Shown here piece by piece: positions 42,750-50,443 of a stretch of DNA of 64,000 nt (position 1 is the stretch's first letter; the number at the start of each line of letters is the position of its first letter). A program made the translations under genes and the position numbers. A model generated the notes under the pieces. That model was given only the letters and a program-made list of their open reading frames with translations, was not told the origin of the DNA and made no database searches. The stretch comes from Amycolatopsis sp. QT-25 (GTDB taxonomy: Bacteria > Actinomycetota > Actinomycetes > Mycobacteriales > Pseudonocardiaceae): the NCBI RefSeq assembly GCF_029369745.1, contig NZ_CP120210.1:7440001-7504000 (forward strand), written 5' to 3'.

Positions 42750-43558
42750 GCCGGATCCAGGACGACGCGGACCTTGTCGCCGTCACGCACCAGCGTCGGC
42801 ATGATCTTCACGATCTCGCGCTCGACGGCCTGTGCCGCGGCCGAGGAGTCGAACTCGCTCAGTTCCGCGAGGGTGATCCAGGTCGGGGGCATGAGCATGC
42901 GGCGCCCTTCCTTGGCGTCGGCGATGGCCTCTCCGGGCCGCTGCCAACCGGAGCTGACGGCTTCGGAGGTGGCGCCGTCCGCCTCCTGTCCCTCGGGCAG
43001 CACGGCAATGAAGAAGCAGGTGTCGTAACGGCGCGGTTCCTGCGGCGGGGTGACCCAGTTCGCCCACGGGCGCAGGAGATCCGCGCGCAGCGTCAGGCCG
43101 TTCGCCTCGAGGAACGCGGCGAGCGAGAGTTCGCGCGAGACCAGCTTCTCGCGGGCGTCGTGGTACGGCGTCGTGTCGGTGACGACGGTGTCCCCCACGC
43201 TCGCGAGCAGCACGCCCGACTCCTCGAACGTCTCCCGCACGGCCGCGCACACGAGGGCACGGGCCAGCGATTCGTCGCAACCGAAGCGTTCCGCCCACCA
43301 GGCGGGCTCCGGGCCCGCCCAGCTCACCGAGGTGTCGACATCCCGGGAATCCACGCCACCGCCGGGGAAGACGGTCATCCCGCCCGCGAACGGCATGCCT
43401 TTCACGCGATGTTGCAGGAAGACCTCGACGCCGCCGGTGCCGTCGCGGAGGAGGATCACGGTCGCCGCGTCCTTGGGCGTCACCGGCTCGCCGCCGGCGT
43501 TGGCCCGGGTGCCCACCCCGGCCCCCACCGGGATGTCGAATGTCAGTTCTTCAGCCAC
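42746..43558 (-). CDS. NUDIX hydrolase
   Basis: A 270-residue NUDIX protein. GMTVFPGGGVDSRD begins the Nudix region and VRETFEESGVLLA holds the RExxEE helix. The spacing between them is longer than usual because of an insert (VSWAGPEPAWWAERFGCDE). This is the type found beside Rv3677c-like genes. The GTG (43556-43558) lies 6 bases after a minus-strand TAGGTT, so it starts the NUDIX-MBL-mycoredoxin operon as a leaderless message. Confidence 0.87.
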   Translation of the reverse strand: MAEELTFDIPVGAGVGTRANAGGEPVTPKDAATVILLRDGTGGVEVFLQHRVKGMPFAGGMTVFPGGGVDSRDVDTSVSWAGPEPAWWAERFGCDESLARALVCAAVRETFEESGVLLASVGDTVVTDTTPYHDAREKLVSRELSLAAFLEANGLTLRADLLRPWANWVTPPQEPRRYDTCFFIAVLPEGQEADGATSEAVSSGWQRPGEAIADAKEGRRMLMPPTWITLAELSEFDSSAAAQAVEREIVKIMPTLVRDGDKVRVVLDPA

Positions 43559-43564
43559 ACGCGC

Positions 43565-43570
43565 AACCTA
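43565..43570 (-). promoter_or_regulatory. -10 element of the NUDIX operon
   Basis: TAGGTT on the minus strand, 6 bases before the GTG at 43558. It is adjacent to palindrome copy 3. Confidence 0.5.
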
Positions 43571-43574
43571 ACAT

Positions 43575-43638
43575 CGCAATTCGGCACCTGGTTGCGATCG
43601 TTGCGCGGGCAACTATCGCAACCAGGTGCCGAATTGCG
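43575..43638. repeat. GCAATTCGGCACC palindromic element, copy 3
   Basis: Perfect 24-base arms (43575-43598 and 43615-43638) and a 16-base loop. It lies 9 bases after the stop of the unknown gene at 43648-44787 and directly upstream of the NUDIX promoter. Confidence 0.9.
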
Positions 43639-43647
43639 TGGGACTGG

Positions 43648-44787
43648 TCAGGACCAGCTAGAGCCGCTGCTGCGCGAAGCGCCGTTCAGCCGGATCTTCG
43701 CCGCTTCGGCGCGCTCCCGTTCGGCGAGCTCGGCGTGCAGCTCACGCAGGAGCGCACGGTCGCGCTCGCTCAGGCTGGGGTCGTCGAGGTCGAGAGCGGG
43801 CAGCTCGACGACCTCGTGCATGCTCGGCTTGCCCGTGGCGATCTCACGGCCCTTTTCCGGGTCCTCCTTGAGCGCCTGGCGCAACTGCGCCACCTCGGCC
43901 GGGGTCAGGTCGGCCGTGCGCTCGGCGCGGGTCTCCGCCCGCGATTTACGCGGCAGCGCCGTCTCCGGAGAGGACGTCGCCGGTGCGGGCGCCTGCACGA
44001 TCGGCACCACCGGCGCGATCGGCTCGGCCGGTTCGTGCGCACCGCTGCCGACCGGCCGCAGCCCGTGCCTGCTCGGCTGCTCGTTGACCGGCTCGGGAGC
44101 CGGGGACGGAGCAGGCGGCGGTGTCACCGGCTCGGACCGAAAGTCACTGGAATGGGTACTCCCGGTGACCCAGACAGGACTCGCGGCCGACGACGCGGCC
44201 TGGTGGTACGCGGACCGGGCGACGCCGGGGCCCGCGACCTCGACGACCGAACGGATGCCCGCGCGGCGAAGCGCGGTGTCCACGCGGAACGCGACCGCGG
44301 GCGGATTGCCCTCCGGGCCGATCTCGACCAGGACGACCCGCTGCGGCAGCGCGCCGGGCACGCTGCCGGCCGGCGTGTTCCGCCACACCGCGTGCACCGA
44401 CCGGACGTCCGGCAGCACCTGGAGGGTGCGGTCGAGCGCCTCGGCGAGGCCGAATTCGGGCTGGTTCTCGCCGGTGAACCGGTGGGTGAGCACCGGCTCG
44501 TCCTCCTCGACGACCAGCAGATCGTTCGCCAGGGTGGCGTCGGACCGGCTCATCTCGAGGACGAGGGCGAGTTCGCGTTGTTCGGACGAGCTCACCGGGA
44601 TCTTCCCCGCGATCAGGGTGCCGGTGGTGAGCTCCACCGCTTCGTCGATGTGCGCACGCGCGATCAGCTCACGCGCCTCGGTCAAAGCACTGTCGTCGAT
44701 CCGACCCGCCAGGGCCAGTAACAGGTTGTGCAGGCGCAGGGGCACCGAGAACCCGTCCATGGGCGGGCCGTCGTGGACCTCCACCAT
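43648..44787 (-). CDS. Unknown protein, paralog of its upstream neighbour, with proline-rich tail
   Basis: A 379-residue protein with no domain I recognise. Residues about 15-75 (HNLLLALAGRIDDSAL...VSSSEQREL) align with residues 12-70 of the product of 44826-45458 (HELLLRLAGRLPDQLL...LDQTEYRLL). A second region (QRVVLVEIGPEG to SAYHQAASSA) also aligns. From about 210 the chain is a proline/alanine/glutamate-rich linker, then a charged helical end. An ATG at codon 10 is an alternative start. It is soluble, with no signal peptide. It may partner its paralog. Confidence 0.75.
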   Translation of the reverse strand: MVEVHDGPPMDGFSVPLRLHNLLLALAGRIDDSALTEARELIARAHIDEAVELTTGTLIAGKIPVSSSEQRELALVLEMSRSDATLANDLLVVEEDEPVLTHRFTGENQPEFGLAEALDRTLQVLPDVRSVHAVWRNTPAGSVPGALPQRVVLVEIGPEGNPPAVAFRVDTALRRAGIRSVVEVAGPGVARSAYHQAASSAASPVWVTGSTHSSDFRSEPVTPPPAPSPAPEPVNEQPSRHGLRPVGSGAHEPAEPIAPVVPIVQAPAPATSSPETALPRKSRAETRAERTADLTPAEVAQLRQALKEDPEKGREIATGKPSMHEVVELPALDLDDPSLSERDRALLRELHAELAERERAEAAKIRLNGASRSSGSSWS

Positions 44788-44825
44788 TGCTCTGCTCCCT
44801 CCCGGCTCGCCTGGTGGAGCGAGCG

Positions 44826-45458
44826 TTAAGCGGCGACCAGCCGACTTCCGGTGTCCACCGCGCCCACACAGACGAGCTCGGAGTTGGCGAGCGCGCTGCG
44901 GTGATAGCCGGTGAGGTCGATGCTCGGCGGGAGCACCTCGACGCCGGGCTCCTCGTCACCCAGCACGCGCAGGACGCGCTGCAGTTCACCGGTCAACCTG
45001 GGCAGCCCGTTCAGCGCCGTGACCAGGAGGACTCGTTTCGCCCCGCCTTCGCCGACCACACCGAGGTGTCGCCAGCTTTGCCGCACTTCACCCACATCCG
45101 GCCGTCCCCGCAACGTCGCGTGAATCAAGACGGACACGGAGTCGACGGAGTTCACCCATTCGGGCGCACTCTGCGTGAATGTGTACCCGGTCTCGGTGAC
45201 GTCGTCTACCCCCAGGGTGGAACTCACCTGATGCCAGTCGGCCCCGTGCGGAATGAGCCCGGCGACTAGCAGGCGATACTCGGTTTGATCGAGGTCGATC
45301 CTGTGCTTAAGCAAAGACCTCGGCAGGGTCCGCGCGAGCGTCCCCATCGCGCCTTCGCCCAGCCAGTCGCGGAACCGCCACAGGAGCTGGTCCGGCAGCC
45401 GTCCGGCCAGCCGGAGCAGGAGCTCGTGCGAGGACTTCTCGATGTCCGGGTCCATCAC
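44826..45458 (-). CDS. Unknown protein, paralog of its downstream neighbour
   Basis: A 210-residue soluble protein. It shares the LLLxLAGR helical N-terminus and the RV[VL]LV... G/AYHxxA C-terminal pattern (KRVLLVTALNGLP; DLTGYHRSALANSE) with the next gene, but has no proline-rich tail. The ATG overlaps the RidA stop (45455-45458), so it is translated with ridA. The pair is absent from the matching mycobacterial interval as I recall it. Function unknown. Confidence 0.75.
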   Translation of the reverse strand: MMDPDIEKSSHELLLRLAGRLPDQLLWRFRDWLGEGAMGTLARTLPRSLLKHRIDLDQTEYRLLVAGLIPHGADWHQVSSTLGVDDVTETGYTFTQSAPEWVNSVDSVSVLIHATLRGRPDVGEVRQSWRHLGVVGEGGAKRVLLVTALNGLPRLTGELQRVLRVLGDEEPGVEVLPPSIDLTGYHRSALANSELVCVGAVDTGSRLVAA

Positions 45459-45910
45459 TTCACCTCCACGATCAGTTCGATCTCGACCGGCGCCCCGATC
45501 GGCAACTCGGCGACGCCGACGGCAGAACGGGCGTGGATGCCCGCCTCGCCGAAGACCTCGCCGAGCAGCTCGGACGCCCCGTTGATCACCGCGGGCTGAC
45601 CGGTGAAGCCCTCCGCCGACGCCACGAACCCGACGACCTTGACCACCCGGACGACGTTGTCGATCCCGACCACCGAGTCGACCGCGGCGAGAGCGTTCAG
45701 GATCGACGTCCGCGCGTACTGCTTCGCCTCTTCGGGGCTGACCTCGGCGCCGACCTTGCCGGTCGCTTCGAGCTCACCGGAGACGAAGGGCAGCTGCCCG
45801 GCCGTGTAGACGTGCGAACCCGTGCGGACGGCGGGCACGTAGGCCGCCAGCGGGGCGGCGACGCCGGGCAGTTCGATACCGAGCTCCGCGAGTCGATCGC
45901 TCCAGGTCAT
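45455..45910 (-). CDS. RidA/YjgF family protein (Rv3678c type)
   Basis: A 151-residue protein. HVYTAGQLPFVSGELEATG, RTSILNALAAVDSVVG and the C-terminal GIHARSAVGVAELPIGAPVE include the conserved Arg and Glu of RidA enamine/imine deaminases. This longer subfamily is common in actinobacteria. It lies before the unknown pair and after a DUF4177 gene. Confidence 0.9.
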   Translation of the reverse strand: MTWSDRLAELGIELPGVAAPLAAYVPAVRTGSHVYTAGQLPFVSGELEATGKVGAEVSPEEAKQYARTSILNALAAVDSVVGIDNVVRVVKVVGFVASAEGFTGQPAVINGASELLGEVFGEAGIHARSAVGVAELPIGAPVEIELIVEVK

Positions 45911-45922
45911 GGCTTCGATCCC

Positions 45923-46084
45923 TCAGCTCTTGGCTCGTTTGAGGTAGGCGACGTGCTGCTCGCCGGTCGGATTCGGGAGCACGGTGACGAGCTCCCAGCC
46001 GTCCTCGCCCCACTGGTCGAGGATCTGCTTGGTGGCGTGGATCAACAGGGGGACGGTCGCGTACTCCCACTTGGTGGCGCTCAT
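45923..46084 (-). CDS. DUF4177 family small protein
   Basis: A 53-residue protein: KWEYATVPLLIHATKQILDQ then WGEDGWELVTVLP, the DUF4177 pattern. The ATG (46082-46084) lies 7 bases after a minus-strand TACGCT, so it is leaderless and starts the DUF4177-ridA-unknown pair operon. Function unknown. Confidence 0.85.
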   Translation of the reverse strand: MSATKWEYATVPLLIHATKQILDQWGEDGWELVTVLPNPTGEQHVAYLKRAKS

Positions 46085-46091
46085 GCGAGGG

Positions 46092-46097
46092 AGCGTA
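46092..46097 (-). promoter_or_regulatory. -10 element of the DUF4177-ridA operon
   Basis: TACGCT on the minus strand, 7 bases before the ATG at 46084. Confidence 0.5.
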
Positions 46098-46171
46098 GCC
46101 AAACCGGCAAGGGCGCCCCCGACACACATGCGGAAAACCCTCTCGCGACCGGTTCGCCGATTTCCCGTCGA

Positions 46172-46187
46172 TGTGGTTCACTTCACA
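46172..46187 (+). promoter_or_regulatory. Candidate Crp site upstream of the lipase
   Basis: TGTGGTTCACTTCACA matches TGTGA-N6-TCACA with one mismatch, 29 bases before the lipase ATG. The crp gene is 8 kb away. The site is followed by an inverted repeat CTACTC-GG-GAGTAG (46189-46202). Confidence 0.35.
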
Positions 46188-46215
46188 CTACTCGGGAGTA
46201 GAAGAGGACGCCGAC

Positions 46216-47160
46216 ATGCGGACGACGAAGTCCCTCGCCGCCATTTTCGTGGCCGCGGCCCTTGCCCTGATCGGTGCTTCACCGGCGATCGCCGAGGAGA
46301 CGCTTCCCGTCCCGTGGACACTCGCCGCGGCGCTGCCCGCGCAGGCGGTGAATCCCGGCGGCCCGCCGCCCGGCGCGAACGACTTCGGCTGCCGTCCGAG
46401 CGCGGCCCATCCGAATCCGGTGGTGCTCATCCACGGTCTCAGCGCCAACCAGACGGTGAACTGGCAGACGTTCGGGCCGCTGTTGAAGAACAACGGGTAC
46501 TGTGTCTTCTCGTTGACCTACGGGGTTCCCGGGAAACCGCTGCCGATCTACCAGCCCGGTGGGCTCCTGCCGATGGAGCAGAGCGCGAAGGAACTTTCGG
46601 CGTTCGTCGACAAGGTGCTCGGCGCGACCGGAGCGGCCAAGGTGGACATCCTCGGGCATTCCGAGGGAACGCTCATGCCTTCTCATTACGTGAAGTTCCT
46701 CGGCGGCGCGTCCAAAGTGGACAAGTACGTCAGCCTGACCCCGCTCTGGGACGGCACGACCTTGTTCGGCGCCTCGCACCTGTACGCGCTCGCCGGCGCG
46801 CTGGGACTCGCGACCGGGATCAACGGTGTCCTCGACCCGGTGTGCGGTTCGTGCCGCCAATTCCTGCGCGGCTCGGAGTTCCTCACGAAGCTGCGGTCGG
46901 GCAACGGCGTCTTTCAGCCGGGCGTGACCTACACGAACATCATGACCCGCTACGACGAGGCCGTCGTCCCGTACACGAGCGGCATGGGCAAGGGACCGAA
47001 CGTGAAGAACATCGTCCTGCAGGACGGCTGTGTGCTGGACCTGGCCGAGCACGCCGGCGTCGTCGCCGACCGCAACGCCGCCGGGCACGTCCTCAACGCA
47101 CTGGACCCGGCGCACGCGAAGCCGGTCCCCTGTGTGCCCGCGACCCCCATCGGGAGCTGA
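46216..47160 (+). CDS. Secreted lipase/esterase
   Basis: A 314-residue alpha/beta hydrolase with a signal peptide (AAIFVAAALALIGASPAIA). PVVLIHGLSANQTVNWQTF is the oxyanion region and DILGHSEGTLMPSHYVKF the nucleophile elbow (GHSEG). Asp in MTRYDEAVVPYTSG and His in VVADRNAAGHVLNAL are candidates for the rest of the triad. It resembles actinobacterial extracellular triacylglycerol lipases. The ATG at 46216 follows GAAGAGGA. Confidence 0.87.
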   Translation: MRTTKSLAAIFVAAALALIGASPAIAEETLPVPWTLAAALPAQAVNPGGPPPGANDFGCRPSAAHPNPVVLIHGLSANQTVNWQTFGPLLKNNGYCVFSLTYGVPGKPLPIYQPGGLLPMEQSAKELSAFVDKVLGATGAAKVDILGHSEGTLMPSHYVKFLGGASKVDKYVSLTPLWDGTTLFGASHLYALAGALGLATGINGVLDPVCGSCRQFLRGSEFLTKLRSGNGVFQPGVTYTNIMTRYDEAVVPYTSGMGKGPNVKNIVLQDGCVLDLAEHAGVVADRNAAGHVLNALDPAHAKPVPCVPATPIGS

Positions 47161-47168
47161 CCCGCGGC

Positions 47169-47288
47169 GATCTCGCGTGCGGGAAGCCGTGACTCGCGTG
47201 ATCGGACGGCGAACTCGCGTGAGGGAAGCCGTAACTCGCGTGATCAGACGGCGAACTCGCGTGTTCGGGGACGTAACTCGCGACATAC
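47169..47288. repeat. 21-bp-period tandem repeat (CTCGCGTG)
   Basis: CTCGCGTG (last copy CTCGCG) recurs at 47172, 47193, 47214, 47235, 47256 and 47277, exactly 21 bases apart. Alternate spacers alternate between GGGAAGCCGT-like and ATCRGACGGCG-like, giving a 42-bp higher-order unit. The array fills the space between the lipase stop and the next promoter. It is non-coding in all likelihood. Confidence 0.9.
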
Positions 47289-47295
47289 GGGGCGC

Positions 47296-47301
47296 TACGG
47301 T
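47296..47301 (+). promoter_or_regulatory. -10 element of small membrane protein gene
   Basis: TACGGT is 6 bases before the GTG at 47308 and immediately follows the tandem-repeat array. Confidence 0.55.
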
Positions 47302-47307
47302 GGGCCG

Positions 47308-47556
47308 GTGGAGACCTGGCGCGTGGTCGCGGCCGTCCTGCTCGCCGCGGCCGGGCTGCCGCTGGTGCTGGTCCTGATGGCGAAGGCACGGGACCGCACG
47401 GACAACTCGGTGACGGTCGCGATCACCGGCGCCGTGGCCTTCGTGGTCCTCCTGCTGCTCGGTGTGGTGATGCTCACGGTGCTTCCCGGCGTCCTGACCT
47501 GGGGGGTCGTCGCGGTGGTCGCCGCCGCTCTCGGCGTCATGATGCTGGCGGGCTGA
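47308..47556 (+). CDS. Small two- or three-helix membrane protein
   Basis: An 82-residue hydrophobic protein: VVAAVLLAAAGLPLVLVLMA, a charged loop (KARDRTDN), then VAFVVLLLLGVVMLTVLPGV and a last helix. No family recognised. It sits before the ArsA-like pair, which has its own promoter. Confidence 0.7.
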   Translation: METWRVVAAVLLAAAGLPLVLVLMAKARDRTDNSVTVAITGAVAFVVLLLLGVVMLTVLPGVLTWGVVAVVAAALGVMMLAG

Positions 47557-47565
47557 AAGCTCAAT

Positions 47566-47571
47566 TAGGGT
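47566..47571 (+). promoter_or_regulatory. -10 element of the ArsA-like pair
   Basis: TAGGGT lies 7 bases before the GTG at 47579. Confidence 0.5.
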
Positions 47572-47578
47572 GGGACCG

Positions 47579-48583
47579 GTGAGCACATCCCTTGCCGGCT
47601 GGACCGACGAACTCGCGAGAGCCAGGCTGCATTTCGTCACCGGTAAGGGCGGGACGGGCAAGACCACGCTCGCCGCCTCGCTGGGCCTCGCCCTGGCCAA
47701 GGGCGGGCGCCGCGTCCTGCTGATCGAGGTGGAAGGCCGCCAGGGTATCGCCCAGCTCTTCGACACCGAGCCGCTGCCGTACGCCGAGCAGCGCATCGCG
47801 GCCGTCCCCGGCGGCGGCGAACTGCGGGCCCTGCACATCGACGTCGAGGCCGCCCTCCTCGAATACTTCGAGATGTTCTACAACCTCGGTTTCGCGGGGC
47901 GGACGCTGCGGCGGATGGGCGCGATCGAGTTCGCGACCACGCTCGCGCCGGGGCTGCGCGACGTCCTGCTCACCGGGAAGATCAAGGAATGCGTCGGCCG
48001 GACCGAATCGGACGGCCGCCACACCTACGACGCCGTCGTCGTCGACTCGCCGCCCACCGGCCGGGTCGTGAAGTTCCTCGACGTCACCAAGGCGCTGACC
48101 GATCTCGCCAAGACCGGCCCGATCCGCGGCCAGGCCGACGGCGTCGTCCGGCTGCTGCACTCCGGTGAGACCGCCGTCCACCTGGTGACGCTGCTGGAAG
48201 AGATGCCGGTGCGGGAGACCGTCGAAGCGGTCGCCGAACTCGACGGCGCGGATCTGCGTCCCGGCGCGGTGCTGGTCAACCGGGTCCGTCCGCCGCGGCT
48301 GCCCGCCCGCTCGGTGACAGCCGCCGCGGACGGCCGCGTCGACGCTTCGCGCGTCCGTGCCGGGCTCGCGTCGGCCGGGCTGAACCTGCCTGAGGGCACC
48401 CTCGACGCGCTGGTCGAAGAGACCGTCGAGCACGCCGTACGGGTCGCGGCCGAACAACGCGCCCGCGAGCAACTGGCCGAGGCGGACCTGCCGGGCCTCG
48501 AGCTGCCGGACCTGACCGACGGGGTCGACGTCGCGGCGCTCTACGAACTCGCCGAAGCGCTGACCGAGCAGGGGGTGCGCTGA
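47579..48583 (+). CDS. ArsA/GET3-like ATPase (Rv3679 type)
   Basis: A 334-residue P-loop ATPase. FVTGKGGTGKTTLAASLGL is the deviant Walker A of the MinD/ArsA class; DAVVVDSPPTGRVVKFLDV is the switch region. It corresponds to Rv3679, which with Rv3680 forms an ATPase complex reported to act with anionic or glycerol-linked stress in M. tuberculosis. Here it overlaps the second ATPase by one base (TGATG). Confidence 0.92.
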   Translation: MSTSLAGWTDELARARLHFVTGKGGTGKTTLAASLGLALAKGGRRVLLIEVEGRQGIAQLFDTEPLPYAEQRIAAVPGGGELRALHIDVEAALLEYFEMFYNLGFAGRTLRRMGAIEFATTLAPGLRDVLLTGKIKECVGRTESDGRHTYDAVVVDSPPTGRVVKFLDVTKALTDLAKTGPIRGQADGVVRLLHSGETAVHLVTLLEEMPVRETVEAVAELDGADLRPGAVLVNRVRPPRLPARSVTAAADGRVDASRVRAGLASAGLNLPEGTLDALVEETVEHAVRVAAEQRAREQLAEADLPGLELPDLTDGVDVAALYELAEALTEQGVR

Positions 48584-49722
48584 TGTCGGACGTCTTGGAG
48601 GTCGACAAGCTCATCGACGATCCGGAGAGCCGGGTCATCGTGTGCTGTGGCTCCGGCGGGGTCGGCAAGACGACCACCGCGGCGGCGCTGGCGTTGCGCG
48701 CGGCCGAACGCGGGCGGCAGACGGTGGTGCTCACCATCGACCCGGCGCGGCGGCTGGCGCAGGCGCTCGGCCTGCGTGAACTGGGCAATCACCCGAAGCA
48801 GGTGCAGGTCGAGGGCTTCGAGCCCAAGGGCGAACTCTGGGCGATGATGCTCGACATGCGCCGCACCTTCGACGACATGGTGCGCGTGCACGCCGGCCCG
48901 GAACGTGCCGAGCAGCTCCTGCAAAACCCCTTCTACCAGACCATTTCCACGTCGTTCTCCGGTACGCAGGAGTACATGGCGATGGAGAAGCTGGGGCAGC
49001 TCGCGGCCACCGACGAATGGGATCTGATCATCGTCGACACCCCGCCGAGCCGGTCCGCGCTGGACTTCCTCGACGCGCCGACCCGGCTTTCCAGCGCGCT
49101 CGACGGCCGGATGATCCGGCTGCTCACCGGGCCCGCGAAGGCCGGCGGCTGGGGTCTGCGCAAGGTGGTCAACGCCGGGTTCTCGATGTTCGCGAAGGCC
49201 GTCTCGACGATCATCGGCGGCCAACTGCTGACCGACGCTTCGGCGTTCATGCAGGCCTTCGACAGCATGTTCGGCGGCTTCCGCGAACGCGCGCGCAAGA
49301 CCGCCGAGCTGCTGCGGTCCGGCGGGACGTCGTTCCTCGTGGTGGCCGCGCCGGAGCCGGACGCGCTGCGCGAGGCGTCCTACTTCGTGGAGCGGCTTTC
49401 GGCGGAGAGCATGCCGCTGGCCGGACTGGTCGCGAACCGGACGCATCCGGTGCTGGCCCCGTTGTCCGGCGCGGAGGCCATCGCGGCCGCCGAGCAGCTC
49501 GCGAAGGGCGAGGCCGACGCGCCGCTGGCCGAAGCCGTCCTCCGCCTGCACGCGGACCGGGTCGCGCTGGCCGATCGAGAGACGCGGCTGCTCGCCAGGT
49601 TCACGCGGGCGCATCCCGAGGTCCCGCTGGTGCGGGTGCCCGCGCTCCCCAGTGACGTGCACGATCTCGAAGGCCTGCGCGACATCGGCGTTCGCCTCGC
49701 CACCCAGTCCCGACTTTCGTGA
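48583..49722 (+). CDS. ArsA/GET3-like ATPase (Rv3680 type)
   Basis: A 379-residue ATPase. VCCGSGGVGKTTTAAALAL is the P-loop, LTIDPARRLAQALGLRELG the ArsA signature, and WDLIIVDTPPSRSALDFLDAP the switch II region. The hydrophobic-groove segment (LTGPAKAGGWGLRKVVNAGF) is like GET3. Translated with the preceding ATPase. Its stop codon is within the left arm of a hairpin. Confidence 0.92.
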   Translation: MSDVLEVDKLIDDPESRVIVCCGSGGVGKTTTAAALALRAAERGRQTVVLTIDPARRLAQALGLRELGNHPKQVQVEGFEPKGELWAMMLDMRRTFDDMVRVHAGPERAEQLLQNPFYQTISTSFSGTQEYMAMEKLGQLAATDEWDLIIVDTPPSRSALDFLDAPTRLSSALDGRMIRLLTGPAKAGGWGLRKVVNAGFSMFAKAVSTIIGGQLLTDASAFMQAFDSMFGGFRERARKTAELLRSGGTSFLVVAAPEPDALREASYFVERLSAESMPLAGLVANRTHPVLAPLSGAEAIAAAEQLAKGEADAPLAEAVLRLHADRVALADRETRLLARFTRAHPEVPLVRVPALPSDVHDLEGLRDIGVRLATQSRLS

Positions 49723-49766
49723 AGGGCCCCTTCCCCACCTTGGACTCGGGGAAGAGGTCCTTCACG
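49718..49766. terminator. Hairpin between ArsA-like pair and whiB4 (family 2 relative)
   Basis: CGTGAAGGGCCCCTTCCCC (49718-49736) pairs with 49748-49766, 17 of 19 positions. The TGAAGGNCC-N-CTTCC core resembles the AAAGGTCC palindromes. It lies between convergent genes and overlaps the stop of the second ATPase. Confidence 0.65.
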
Positions 49767-49775
49767 GAAGCGTGA

Positions 49776-50093
49776 TCACGAGACTCGGACGCGTACGTCT
49801 TCCTCTTCGTCGATCCCGGTGAAACTGCGCTTCGCCGCTTCGAGCAGGTCCGCCCAGCTGGTCACGTCCGGTCGCCGCCGCAGCAGCGCCCGCCGTTCCC
49901 GTTCGGTCATACCTCCCCAGATGCCGAAGTTGATCCGGCCATCGAGCGCTTCGGCGAGACATTCCGTCCTGACCGGGCAACCGAGGCAGACCGCCTTGGC
50001 CCGGTTCTGTTCCGCCCCCCGGACGAACAAACCGTCCGGATCGGTGTCGCGGCACGACGCCTTGATTCGCCAGCTCGACTGGTTGGTTTCCAT
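49776..50093 (-). CDS. whiB4: WhiB4-type iron-sulfur regulator
   Basis: A 105-residue WhiB protein with Cys at 14, 36, 39 and 45 for a [4Fe-4S] cluster, the turn GIWGGMTERERR, and a basic C-terminus. The convergent neighbour is the Rv3680-type ATPase and the divergent one is ponA2, as for Rv3681c. It is expected to sense oxygen or redox and bind DNA. Confidence 0.95.
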   Translation of the reverse strand: METNQSSWRIKASCRDTDPDGLFVRGAEQNRAKAVCLGCPVRTECLAEALDGRINFGIWGGMTERERRALLRRRPDVTSWADLLEAAKRSFTGIDEEEDVRVRVS

Positions 50094-50443
50094 ACCCCCA
50101 GCTCCCTACCCTGGTGTTCGACACACCACGGGAGGACGAAAAGCCTGCGCTCCTGCCCCCATGAGCGTGTCTCCCTGTGTGCTCACGTCGGTTGAGCCGA
50201 CACCTCCCCGGTGCCGGTGCCTCCGTTCGGCCGAATGCGGCTGCCGCTCGCACTCACCCGTCTGTCGGCTTTTTCATACGTGAGACGTTGACGGACTGTA
50301 AGGGCCCTCGGTTCCCTCCGCCAAGCCCTAGAATGCCTCCCACTACCGGCCGTCACCTCATGGGGTCGATTTCGTAATCGAATCCCCACCCACGGCGAGG
50401 TGACGTCACGGTGGGCTGACGGCATCCGCGTACCCTGGTCCGC
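50094..50443. other. whiB4-ponA2 divergent regulatory region
   Basis: A 350-base region. It holds a perfect inverted repeat TGGTGT-TCGAC-ACACCA (50112-50128) some 20-35 bases before the whiB4 start, a TAGAAT box (50329-50334), and the TACCCT -10 (50431-50436) of ponA2. No RNA gene is evident. Confidence 0.4.
50431..50436 (+). promoter_or_regulatory. -10 element of ponA2
   Basis: TACCCT is 7 bases before the GTG at 50444, implying a leaderless message for a large cell-wall enzyme. Confidence 0.55.

Noticed and set aside
47169..47288. CRISPR-like array
   Set aside because: The repeat period is 21 bp with related, not unique, spacers. No cas genes are present, and units are far shorter than CRISPR repeats.
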